Below are positions 43,855 through 52,183 of a stretch of DNA of 59,637 nucleotides, piece after piece (within the stretch, counting starts at the first letter, position 1; every line of letters begins with the position of its first letter). The DNA is from Paenibacillus periandrae (GTDB taxonomy: Bacteria; Bacillota; Bacilli; Paenibacillales; NBRC-103111): contig NZ_JAJNMU010000040.1 of the NCBI RefSeq assembly GCF_022458865.1, positions 1 to 59,637 of the forward strand. The letters run 5' to 3'. The notes beneath the pieces are model-generated. The model did not search any database. It saw only the letters and a list, made by a program, of their open reading frames with translations, and had not been told where the DNA came from. The position numbers were made by a program, and so were the translations under genes.

Positions 43855-43922
43855 TTTATTTTATTTCCACAAAAGCCACATATCCTATCACAGTTTTAAA
43901 TTGTTAAAATTGTATAATTATG

Positions 43923-43951
43923 TTGTTGCTTGTCCTTTCTTGTTGTATAGT
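43923..43951 (+). promoter_or_regulatory. promoter of the SLH protein gene
   Basis: TTGTTG and TATAGT with 17-base spacing, about 48 bases before the ATG. Confidence 0.65.
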
Positions 43952-43998
43952 GGGAAATGTTGGATTTATACGACAATTAGGGATATGGAGGTAATTTC

Positions 43999-46900
43999 AT
44001 GCTTAGAACAGTACCACGCAGATCAATCAGTACGATGCTTGTCTTTATTTTATTATTCAGCATGATTCTTCCAGCAGTAGGGTGGGGCGCAGCAGCTTCT
44101 TTGAATGACATCAGTGATTCTTATGCTCAGAAGGAAATTCAGGCGCTGACCGATAAGGGGATCATCTCCGGTTATGAGGATGGCTCCTTTCAACCTCGCA
44201 AAACCATGAGCCGTGCCGAATTGGCCAAAATTATTGTTATGACCCTTGGACTCAAGGAGAATACGGATAAGGCTTCCGTGTTTACCGATATAGAACCGAA
44301 CAGCTGGTACAGGGGTTTTGTGGGAGCACTTGTCGAATCCGGTATTACACAGGGAACAACAGCTTCTACCTTTTCACCAGAAGCAAAAGTAACCCGTGAA
44401 GAGCTCGTTGTTTTCTTTATTCGAGCCTTAGGCCTGGAAGCTGCAAATTCGGGATTACCATTAAACAATACATTTACGGATATTAAAGATGTGTCTAATT
44501 GGGCTCAGGCTGCTGTTTCGCTTGCATTCCAGATTGGTTTTGTGAATGGTCTGGGAAATTCAGACGGATCGTTAAAATTCGGCCCCAAAGAGAACGCTGA
44601 AAGACAGGCATTAGCTCGACTAGCATTTGAATTCAGCACTAATAAATCGAATTACATAGAAAAAGCCAATCTGCTTATTACTAATAATGCCGCTCTTACT
44701 GTGAAAAGTGCTGCTTCGACGACGGCAACTACAGTAGAGGTAACATTCAATAAATCCCTGCCTGCTGTTGACAAGGCTGATTTTACATTTGATAACGAGC
44801 TTTCCATTTCTAATGCAGAGCTTAAGCAGGAGAACGCGGCTATCGTTGTTTTGACAACCAGCTTTCAATCATCGGGTGCAGTCTACAAGTTAAGCTACAA
44901 AGGCAACGATACAGGTATTACGATAACTGGCTTTAGCTCCATTCTTGGAGGTGGTGGCGGTAGCGGCGGTGGCTCGGCTCCAACCATTACAACACCGAGT
45001 GTAGAAACACTAATCAATCAAGGTGGCACCTTCACCGATATGACACTGCGATCAAGCGGTACGTTCGGTCCAGCAACAGGTACATCTGTGATCACGGGTA
45101 CATTAAAGCTTGACCCAGGTGAAACCGGTGAAATTACACTGCAAAACATAGATGCCAACAATATTGAAGTTTTATCAGGGAGTCCGAGCTCCATTAAACT
45201 TTTAAAAACAAAAGCAAAGGCTCTGAAAATAAATGCCTCTGCTCAAAGCTCAGCAGTCAGAATCCAGTCACTTGAGGGTACCCAAGTCGTAACGACTAGT
45301 GTATATTCCAAGGTGATCCTGGAATCTTCCGCAGGTACGCTTGGCGATATTAATTTGGATGCTGGCACCGCCAACCAAAATATTATTTTAAGAGGCAATT
45401 TTAACGGGACCATATCGGCCATGGGTGCTGAGGCAGCAATCAAGCTTGAAGCTCCTACAGGAAATTCTGGCGAACAAACCATCCTTAACAAATTAATAAT
45501 AATTTCCAACGCAAAAATCACTGTGGATCCTAATGCCACTTTGAGAGCCGTTAACATTACTGCTCCGAATGCTAATGTCGAACTCAACGGATCAGGCAGC
45601 ATAGGCACTTTAACGGTGGATGCTTCAGCAGCAGGTTCGAAATTGACCATAAGTGAATCTTCTAACATTCAGAACATTCAAGTCAATGGAAATGCTACTG
45701 TGACTGGCGACCCGGCTAAAATTGCGGCTATTACTATTACAGTAGGTGCAGGAGCCAAGGTAACAGCATCTGATGAATTGAAAACAGCTCTAATAGCAAT
45801 AACTATTCAAGCTATCAATTCAATAGGAACTTTTACGGAGTACAGTCTTGAAAAAGAAAATCTGATTCGTATAGCCGATATTGCAGCAAACAGCGCCCTG
45901 AGCATAGGTATTGCCGAAACGGATATTACTATTATGAACGTTCTAATAGCCGCGAAACAATTGATCGCAGCTTATAAAGCTCCAATCGTAGCTGATTTGG
46001 ACAATGCTAAATCCACGTTTGCGATCAACTTCAGCACTGGTGATACAGAGACATATGTAACTGGCAATATAACACTGTCACTTATAGGTGCCAATGGAAC
46101 GACACTGAGCTGGACCACATCCAACGCGGCCATTATTAGTAAAGATGGCATTGTCACCCGGCCCGCTTCCGGACAAGCAGACGCAGAAGTAATTTTGACA
46201 GCAACTTTTGCCAAAAAAGGTTTAACCGTAACCAAGGATTTTAAACTTACTGTAAAAGCCCAAGGCAGCTCTCCAAATGTAACGACTGGAGCGATAAGTG
46301 GATTCGTTGTTGGCCCTGATTCGTCTCCGATTGCAGGAGCTACAATCAGCGTTACAGGAACGGCACTTTCAGCCATTTCAGATGCTGCAGGCAAGTTCAA
46401 CATGAGTAATGTTCCAAGCGGTAGCAATTACTCCATATTTGCTTCCTTGGATGGGTATTCGACTGAGCTACTAACCGCAGTTAACGTAACAGCTGGAAAT
46501 ACGACCATTTTGACAACCCAACTCACATTTACAACATGGTCAATCGGGACTACACGATTGGCATTTGACAGCAGCTATCACACCACGCTAGCGGAAGGAG
46601 ATCAGGTTACTGGTGATATTGATTCAGATCAAAAAATGTATGTTCCTTTAATAATTAAGGATGCTTCCGGTAAAACGTTAACTCCCGATGAAATCGCTGA
46701 CCTGTCTTACAAATTTTCCATATATGCTACTGGTGGTATCATGCTGTCTTCAGCTTTTAATGTATACGACCCGCAGCAAGGCATAATCAGTTCAACACCA
46801 ATCGTACAAGCCGGCTTAAATAAAGGTAAAATTGCTATTAGCCATATAAGTGACAAAGGTGTTGCAACTATTACAATTGAAATGAAAGATAGTACGGATA

Positions 46901-48339
46901 TTCGAGCAAAGTTTGTAACCGCTGTTGGCGAGAAGCGTAAACCGGACAAGATCACCTATACGAAAGCGCCTAGTCCATACATGGTAAATAATACAGACAA
47001 TGAGTTGAAGGTCAGGATCTACGATCAGTACGGAGCTGATTATAAAAAATCGTCTTTCTCAGTGAACACTGACTACCGTATTCAAGTAAAACTTAAGGCT
47101 ATCAGCGATAGCGGGAACATGGATTATGGTTTTTCGTTAAAAAGCAATGATGTGGCTAATCCAACTGGTAGCGGTGCTGCTCAGACATCCAAGAAATATG
47201 TGGCCATACCTACCCCCGCCAATCGGGAAGCTAATATCACTAGGTATGAGGAATACTACAATCAGTATGTAGACGCTTATCATTTAAGTATTGAAGAGAT
47301 TTACGACAAGTCATTTAAGCTGATTACCAGCAATGCTATTCCCGGAACTCTTTATTCATTGAGTTTCCATCTCAATGAATTTCAATGTATCAGTTTCAGC
47401 ACTTCTTCCAGCTCCAGCAGTGGTGGTGGTGGTGGCGGCGGTGGCAGCTCCAGCAGTGGTGGAGCTGGTGGTGGCGGTGGTGGGAGCTGCAGCCCTATCA
47501 AGGAAATCAGCTCTTTGACTACAGCCATTGAAGTTCTCGACCCAAGCGATCCGAAAAACAAATTGAATTACGAGGTCTATATCGATAAAGGTGTAAATAA
47601 CACTCTTCTAGCACTGGATCAATACGTGGGCGGCGTTAGCAATGCTACCTATGCGAGAAATGCTTATTCCAAATTCACCAAGGAAGTTAAAGTTCGTGCA
47701 GCGACCCATACAGGAGCGCTGGTATCAGTCCCAAATAATATCACTTCCATAAGCAGCTCGGACCGGAATGTCATTGACGCAACTTACTCTGATTCCAATG
47801 CTCCTAAATCTTTATTCATAAGCGGAATACGTGCCGGAACCGCACAACTCCAAGTATCCTACAAGGATATAGCTGGAAGCCCTCAAGTAGCAGTATTAAA
47901 TGCTGTAAGCATTAATGACGCTCCAAAGATTAACAGCCTGATGTTTGGAGTTAATGCCGCTATCATTGATAGGAATTACTTACAATCCATGATCTTTCAA
48001 TCCAAGCTGCATGCGTGGGATACAAAGCTTGGTCGTAAGCTTACAGTCGTTGACCAATATGGCAATGAATATGTGTCTGATCGAACTCCTGGAACCTCTA
48101 GAGACGATGATGGGACTGCCATCACAGATCAAGTTGTTCAGCGCTATCAGCAATTTTTAAAACTGTCTTATACGATTACCGATATCACATTTTCAGGCGG
48201 CAATTATGGCGGTAATACTGTAGTAACCATTAACTCTCAAGGACAGATCACCAGTGTTGGCAATGATGTGACCGGATTTACCATTAATGTCAAATCGCCA
48301 AGCCAACTCATCAGTTCTGTTCAAGTCATTGTTAGATAA
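43999..48339 (+). CDS. giant SLH-domain surface protein with Ig-like, carboxypeptidase-regulatory-like and poly-Gly linkers
   Basis: The 1446-residue protein starts at an ATG with GGAGG seven bases upstream. Residues 1-33 are a signal peptide. Three SLH domains follow at about 35-82, 92-140 and 150-210 (IQALTDKGIISGYEDGSFQPRK, FVGALVESGITQGTT, FQIGFVNGLGNSDGSLKFGP), which anchor proteins to pyruvylated secondary cell-wall polymer. A glycine linker lies at about 315-325. A beta-rich repeat region then leads to an Ig-like segment near 680-750, a carboxypeptidase-regulatory-like domain at about 765-835 (GPDSSPIAGATISVTG...SDAAGKFNMSNVPSG), and a Ser/Gly linker at 1134-1163 before two further beta domains. 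Function: cell-surface, probably structural or adhesive. No enzyme motif found. Confidence 0.92.
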   Translation: MLRTVPRRSISTMLVFILLFSMILPAVGWGAAASLNDISDSYAQKEIQALTDKGIISGYEDGSFQPRKTMSRAELAKIIVMTLGLKENTDKASVFTDIEPNSWYRGFVGALVESGITQGTTASTFSPEAKVTREELVVFFIRALGLEAANSGLPLNNTFTDIKDVSNWAQAAVSLAFQIGFVNGLGNSDGSLKFGPKENAERQALARLAFEFSTNKSNYIEKANLLITNNAALTVKSAASTTATTVEVTFNKSLPAVDKADFTFDNELSISNAELKQENAAIVVLTTSFQSSGAVYKLSYKGNDTGITITGFSSILGGGGGSGGGSAPTITTPSVETLINQGGTFTDMTLRSSGTFGPATGTSVITGTLKLDPGETGEITLQNIDANNIEVLSGSPSSIKLLKTKAKALKINASAQSSAVRIQSLEGTQVVTTSVYSKVILESSAGTLGDINLDAGTANQNIILRGNFNGTISAMGAEAAIKLEAPTGNSGEQTILNKLIIISNAKITVDPNATLRAVNITAPNANVELNGSGSIGTLTVDASAAGSKLTISESSNIQNIQVNGNATVTGDPAKIAAITITVGAGAKVTASDELKTALIAITIQAINSIGTFTEYSLEKENLIRIADIAANSALSIGIAETDITIMNVLIAAKQLIAAYKAPIVADLDNAKSTFAINFSTGDTETYVTGNITLSLIGANGTTLSWTTSNAAIISKDGIVTRPASGQADAEVILTATFAKKGLTVTKDFKLTVKAQGSSPNVTTGAISGFVVGPDSSPIAGATISVTGTALSAISDAAGKFNMSNVPSGSNYSIFASLDGYSTELLTAVNVTAGNTTILTTQLTFTTWSIGTTRLAFDSSYHTTLAEGDQVTGDIDSDQKMYVPLIIKDASGKTLTPDEIADLSYKFSIYATGGIMLSSAFNVYDPQQGIISSTPIVQAGLNKGKIAISHISDKGVATITIEMKDSTDIRAKFVTAVGEKRKPDKITYTKAPSPYMVNNTDNELKVRIYDQYGADYKKSSFSVNTDYRIQVKLKAISDSGNMDYGFSLKSNDVANPTGSGAAQTSKKYVAIPTPANREANITRYEEYYNQYVDAYHLSIEEIYDKSFKLITSNAIPGTLYSLSFHLNEFQCISFSTSSSSSSGGGGGGGGSSSSGGAGGGGGGSCSPIKEISSLTTAIEVLDPSDPKNKLNYEVYIDKGVNNTLLALDQYVGGVSNATYARNAYSKFTKEVKVRAATHTGALVSVPNNITSISSSDRNVIDATYSDSNAPKSLFISGIRAGTAQLQVSYKDIAGSPQVAVLNAVSINDAPKINSLMFGVNAAIIDRNYLQSMIFQSKLHAWDTKLGRKLTVVDQYGNEYVSDRTPGTSRDDDGTAITDQVVQRYQQFLKLSYTITDITFSGGNYGGNTVVTINSQGQITSVGNDVTGFTINVKSPSQLISSVQVIVR
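47403..47490 (+). repeat. Ser/Gly-rich coding microsatellite
   Basis: Runs of agc/tcc (Ser) and ggt/ggc (Gly) triplets encode a linker of almost only Ser and Gly, splitting the SLH protein into two arms. Prone to length change. Confidence 0.85.
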
Positions 48340-48365
48340 ACAGTCAAAACTATACACTTGTATGC

Positions 48366-48390
48366 AAAAAAGACCCTTTGGGGTCTTTTT
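48366..48390. terminator. bidirectional terminator between the SLH gene and yvoF
   Basis: AAAAAGACCC-ttt-GGGGTCTTTTT has T-runs on both strands and lies between two convergent genes. Confidence 0.9.
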
Positions 48391-48427
48391 GCGTGTTATA
48401 GATCAACAATCAACCATCACGAAACAC

Positions 48428-48916
48428 TCATCTCACATCTTGACGTATCACCTGCAGCGGATTACCAGCCACAAAGCTGTAAGGCGCCACATTTTTATGC
48501 ACGACAGAGCCTGCGCCTATCACCGCATGGTCTCCAATTGTCACACCCGGAAGAATGGTTGTATTCGCCCCGATCATCACATGTGAGCCAATACGAACCG
48601 TTCCTATGCGGTATTCCTTAATTAAATATTCATGAGTGAGGATTGTCGAATTATAGCCTATGATCGTATTATCCCCAACCTCAATACGCTCTGGAAAAAA
48701 TACATCGACCATCACCATTAAAGCAAAGGAGGTTTGATGCCCTACCTTCATCCCCAGCATATGGCGATAAATCCAACGCTTCATTGGAAGTGAAGGTATG
48801 TATCTCGAAATTTGAATGCACACAAAATTCCGAACCGCCTTCCAGCGGCTAACCGTCCGATACATTTGCCATAGCGAATTGGGTCCATCTACCGGAAATT
48901 TATCCGTTTGTCTCAA
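48428..48916 (-). CDS. yvoF: hexapeptide-repeat acyltransferase (YvoF-like)
   Basis: The TTG at 48916 is seven bases after GAGGAG and overlaps the end of ppaX by 17 bases; 162 residues. The left-handed beta-helix is plain from isoleucine-rich hexapeptides: IEVGDNTIIGYNSTIL, IGSHVMIGANTTILPGVTIGDHAVIGAGSVVHKNV, then the trimer-capping AGNPLQVIR. Such enzymes usually acetylate sugars or amino acids; the acceptor is not predictable. The order hprK-lgt-ppaX-yvoF is that of Bacillus subtilis. Confidence 0.88.
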   Translation of the reverse strand: MRQTDKFPVDGPNSLWQMYRTVSRWKAVRNFVCIQISRYIPSLPMKRWIYRHMLGMKVGHQTSFALMVMVDVFFPERIEVGDNTIIGYNSTILTHEYLIKEYRIGTVRIGSHVMIGANTTILPGVTIGDHAVIGAGSVVHKNVAPYSFVAGNPLQVIRQDVR

Positions 48917-49565
48917 GTGATTTCTCCTCGACTCCCGTGATCTTAAGCAATTCCTTGATGTCCTGTATGATGTACGTAGGACTGTACTGCTGCAAATACG
49001 GAATTCCTTTGAGTGACCAGGCAACAGCTACCGCAGGAATACCGGCATTATGGGCTGCCTCTATATCGTAATGACTATCTCCAACCATGACAGCACCCTC
49101 AGCTTCAGAGCCCAGCTCCTTCAAAGCTTTACGTATGCCTTCCGGATCAGGTTTTGGCCATTTGACATCCTCAACCGTAACGATCGTATCAAAATAATCG
49201 TAAAGCCCGCACAACCTTAAACCCATTTCTGAAGTAATTCTAACCTTGCTTGTGACAATTCCCATTTTGACACCAGCCACATGCAGCTTACCCAGCGTTT
49301 CACGTACACCGGCAAACTCTGTTACCAGCTCATCATGCTTTTCAATGTTAAAAGTCCGGTACTTATGCACCAGATCGCCTACACTGTCTCTACCTGAAAA
49401 AAACTTCATTTGTTCAATTAGCGGCCTACCCATGTTAGGAATAATATGCTCCCTGGTGACTGGTTGTTCGGTAATGCCTTCAAATGTATGCAGAAACGAC
49501 TGTATAATCAGCTCGTTCGTATCAATAATCGTTCCATCGAGATCAAATAATACGGTATGAATCAT
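48900..49565 (-). CDS. ppaX: pyrophosphatase PpaX (HAD family)
   Basis: The 221-residue HAD hydrolase has DLDGTIIDTNELI with nucleophilic Asp, the KWPKPDPEGIRKAL Lys motif and VMVGDSHYDIEAAHNAG. In Bacillus PpaX hydrolyses pyrophosphate released when HPr kinase/phosphorylase dephosphorylates P-Ser-HPr by phosphorolysis, and it lies in the hprK operon. Here 357 bases of palindromic repeats separate it from lgt, so cotranscription with hprK must pass through them. Confidence 0.93.
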   Translation of the reverse strand: MIHTVLFDLDGTIIDTNELIIQSFLHTFEGITEQPVTREHIIPNMGRPLIEQMKFFSGRDSVGDLVHKYRTFNIEKHDELVTEFAGVRETLGKLHVAGVKMGIVTSKVRITSEMGLRLCGLYDYFDTIVTVEDVKWPKPDPEGIRKALKELGSEAEGAVMVGDSHYDIEAAHNAGIPAVAVAWSLKGIPYLQQYSPTYIIQDIKELLKITGVEEKSLETNG

Positions 49566-49606
49566 GTGACTGAATTGTCCTCCCTAATTTTCTTTACCCT
49601 CCCAAA

Positions 49607-49624
49607 CCCTCCCTATAGGGAGGG
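49607..49624. repeat. 18-bp perfect palindrome
   Basis: CCCTCCCTATAGGGAGGG reads the same on both strands. It opens the repeat block between ppaX and lgt, which also carries the GC-rich words ggccccaaaggacgctgccct. Confidence 0.8.
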
Positions 49625-49682
49625 CCCCAAAGGACGCTGCCCTCTGGACTCCCTTGGAGCGTACGCAGACTTATGTGTTCTC

Positions 49683-49903
49683 GGGACGCTTTCGTCCCTA
49701 CGGGACACGCTTGACTTGGGTGAGGCTATATCGCTTGCTGACTGACGTGTATTCGGGACGCTTTCGTCCTACGGACACGCTGGACTTGGGTGGGGCTATA
49801 TCGCTTGCTGACCGACGTGTATTCGGGACGCTTTCGTCCTACGGACACGCTGGACTTTGAGTGACTGCTACGTTCACGGACGCATCGTCCCTGCGGGACA
49901 CGC
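49683..49903. repeat. intergenic palindromic repeat array (three 70-72 bp copies plus a fourth partial)
   Basis: Units start at 49683, 49755 and 49825 with gggacgctttcgtcc, and the first two share cttgggtg.ggctatatcgcttgctgac.gacgtgtattc. A related partial unit lies at 49878-49903. Each unit can fold as GGGACG/CGTCC(C) or as GTCC(C)-TAC-(G)GGAC. In copies 2 and 3 both arms of the second hairpin have lost one base, and in copy 4 the loop is TGC with five-pair arms kept. No protein is supported here: the plus-strand frame is low-complexity and lacks a ribosome site. It is a REP/MITE-like or structured-RNA repeat of unknown identity. Confidence 0.8.
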
Positions 49904-49922
49904 TCAAGCTGGGCCACTTATT

Positions 49923-51035
49923 TTATTCAGAAGGTTTGTTTGGCTTATTTTCTTCCTTCTCAAGTTGAACGCTCTGAACTTCCGCAGATTCTTTATTTTT
50001 ATCAGAAGCATGTTCAGCATGCTCGGCCACAATCTGATCTGCCGAAGGTGGGCTAACTACCGGGATACCTGTTAGAACAGGTACTGTAGACTGTTCTGAA
50101 GGGTCAGATGACGCTTCCTCCACATACCCGATAGGTCGGATAGGATCGGAATAACGTTCGACAGAAGCACCGCTTTTTCTGCGGTATATCATAAACGCCA
50201 CAGCGAATATGATGATCAATATCGCAAGCAGCTGTGAAATCCGCACATTACCGCCATAGGTCATAAAGCCAGATTCAAAGCCTAACGCCCGCATAGGCGC
50301 CCATAAACCGTTCATTAAGGAAGCCAGCCAAGCAGGTCCAGTAAAATCCAGACTATCTGTTCTTAAGCCCTCCACGAAAAACCGGACAATCGAATACCCA
50401 ATGAAATAACTTAAAAACAGCTCTCCCGCGCGTAAAAACGGACGTCTGCGCAGCACTAGCAGTAGCAATAAAACTATAAAGTTAAATACCGATTCATATA
50501 AAAAGGTCGGATGATAATATTGGCCATTGATCAGCATCTGATTCACAATGAAATCCGGCAAATGCAGTGAGTTTCTTAAAAACGCCTCACTCACAGGCCC
50601 TCCATGGGCCTCCTGATTAATAAAATTGCCCCAGCGCCCGATAGCCTGGCCGATAATCAAACCCGGTGCACACACATCAGCAATACGCCAAAAGCTGTAG
50701 CCCTTGCGACGCGTATAAATAACTGCGCAGATCACGGCCCCGATCAGTGCACCATAGATAGCGATCCCGCCATGCCATACCATAAACACCTCGGATAAAT
50801 TATCCCTGTAATCCTCCCACTTGAAAGCGACATAATAAATGCGCGCGCCAATAATAGCTGAAGGGACTCCAAGCAGCACCAAATCCATATAAAAATCCGG
50901 ATTCATTCCAAAACGCTTACCTTCTCGAATTGCTAGCAATAATCCCATTAAGGCCGCCGTTCCCAAAATAATACCATACCAATGCACTTGTAGTGCCCCG
51001 ATTCCGAATGCAATCGGATTAATTGCCAACCACAT
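49923..51035 (-). CDS. lgt: prolipoprotein diacylglyceryl transferase
   Basis: The ATG at 51035 follows GGAGAACAAC; 370 residues. Seven membrane helices carry HWYGIILGTAALMG, the catalytic region AGLIIGQAIGRWGNFINQEAHGGP (here beginning CAPGLIIG), and HPTFLYES. Lgt adds diacylglycerol to the lipobox Cys of prelipoproteins. The last 75 or so residues form an acidic, disordered C-terminal extension (rich in E, K, P and S) beyond the usual end. It lies between hprK and ppaX. Confidence 0.96.
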   Translation of the reverse strand: MWLAINPIAFGIGALQVHWYGIILGTAALMGLLLAIREGKRFGMNPDFYMDLVLLGVPSAIIGARIYYVAFKWEDYRDNLSEVFMVWHGGIAIYGALIGAVICAVIYTRRKGYSFWRIADVCAPGLIIGQAIGRWGNFINQEAHGGPVSEAFLRNSLHLPDFIVNQMLINGQYYHPTFLYESVFNFIVLLLLLVLRRRPFLRAGELFLSYFIGYSIVRFFVEGLRTDSLDFTGPAWLASLMNGLWAPMRALGFESGFMTYGGNVRISQLLAILIIIFAVAFMIYRRKSGASVERYSDPIRPIGYVEEASSDPSEQSTVPVLTGIPVVSPPSADQIVAEHAEHASDKNKESAEVQSVQLEKEENKPNKPSE

Positions 51036-51068
51036 GTTGTTCTCCTTTCTGAATGCCAAAGCCTTCTC

Positions 51069-52010
51069 TTATTCCATGTCATCCATATCCTCTGCTAATG
51101 TTTCCGTAAGCTTGTTTGTAAACTGCAGCGCAGCATTATAACCCATTCGCTTTAACCGATAGTTCATGGCTGCTACCTCGATAATAACCGCCAGATTTCG
51201 TCCTGGGCGAACCGGAATCGTGACCAAAGGAATATCCGTTTCTATAATACGTGTTGTCTCTTCGTCCAAACCTAATCGATCGTACTGCTTATCCTGCTGC
51301 CATGTTTCCAGCTTAATCACGACAGAAATTTTCTTCAAGTTGCGGATCGCACCAGCACCGAATAAAGTCATCATATTAATGATACCCACACCACGGATTT
51401 CTAACAAATGACGGATCAGCTCCGGCGCATTACCAACAAGCACATGATCAGCCGTTTGACGAATTTCAACTGCATCATCCGCAATCAAACGATGTCCACG
51501 TTTTACCAGCTCCAGTGCAGTCTCGCTTTTACCAATACCACTGGAACCGGATATCAAGATCCCAATTCCATATACATCAACTAAAACGCCATGAATCGTT
51601 GTGGAAGGCGCAAGCTTGTTTTCCAAAAAACCTGTAATTCGGCTTGCCAAAATCGTAGTGGACTGAGGTGTACGCAGCACCGGAATCTGTTTATCATTTG
51701 CAGCGGCCAACAGCTCAATCGGCACATCCAACCCACGGCTGATTAATATACATGGCGTCTCCTCTGGCGCGCACAAACGTGTCATCCGATCCATTCGTTC
51801 CTCGGAGGACAAACCATGAAAGAAGGTCAGTTCGGTCTTTCCGAGAATTTGCACACGCTCCATAGGATGAAACTCATAATAGCCTGCCATCTCTAACCCA
51901 GGGCGGTACAAATCTGCTACGGTTATCGGTCTTTTCAGTCCTCCCTCACCGCAAATGACTTCCAAATGAAATTCCGCCACAAGATCGGACACTTTTACTT
52001 TTTTTGGCAT
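51069..52010 (-). CDS. hprK: HPr kinase/phosphorylase
   Basis: The ATG at 52010 follows GGAGACGGAAGAGAG and gives 313 residues. Walker A is LISGSSGIGKSETALEL; the downstream VEIRQ and the signature EIRGVGIINM are followed by DRLGLDEE. HprK phosphorylates Ser46 of HPr and Crh when fructose-1,6-bisphosphate is high, and reverses this by phosphorolysis yielding pyrophosphate, which PpaX removes. It is the master switch of CcpA-dependent repression. Confidence 0.97.
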   Translation of the reverse strand: MPKKVKVSDLVAEFHLEVICGEGGLKRPITVADLYRPGLEMAGYYEFHPMERVQILGKTELTFFHGLSSEERMDRMTRLCAPEETPCILISRGLDVPIELLAAANDKQIPVLRTPQSTTILASRITGFLENKLAPSTTIHGVLVDVYGIGILISGSSGIGKSETALELVKRGHRLIADDAVEIRQTADHVLVGNAPELIRHLLEIRGVGIINMMTLFGAGAIRNLKKISVVIKLETWQQDKQYDRLGLDEETTRIIETDIPLVTIPVRPGRNLAVIIEVAAMNYRLKRMGYNAALQFTNKLTETLAEDMDDME

Positions 52011-52120
52011 CTCTCTTCCGTCTCCTTCATTTTCCCGATAATTCCATCGTATATAAAATACCGTCATAAATCAACTCATGCTGAGAATTCCAGCTCGATT
52101 TCCATCAATTTTCAATAAAA

Positions 52121-52151
52121 AAGCCCAGCTGAAATAAATTCAACCGAGCTT
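52121..52151 (-). terminator. terminator of the MFS efflux gene
   Basis: AAGC(T)C.G.TTGAA pairs with TTCAGCTGGGCTT (G-T pairs and one mismatch), followed by TTTTTTATTG on the minus strand. Confidence 0.7.
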
Positions 52152-52183
52152 GCATAATATTTTCGCTACAAGCAAGATTGTTT

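Noticed and set aside
49654..49860. Plus-strand frame across the lgt-ppaX repeats, coding a repeated LYRLLTDVYSGRFRP-like peptide
   Set aside because: No ribosome site, and its periodicity is only the DNA repeat read in one frame; bases are conserved as palindromes, not codons.
49683..49903. CRISPR array suggested by about 70-bp periodic palindromes
   Set aside because: The sequence between palindromes is itself repeated, not unique; no cas genes.
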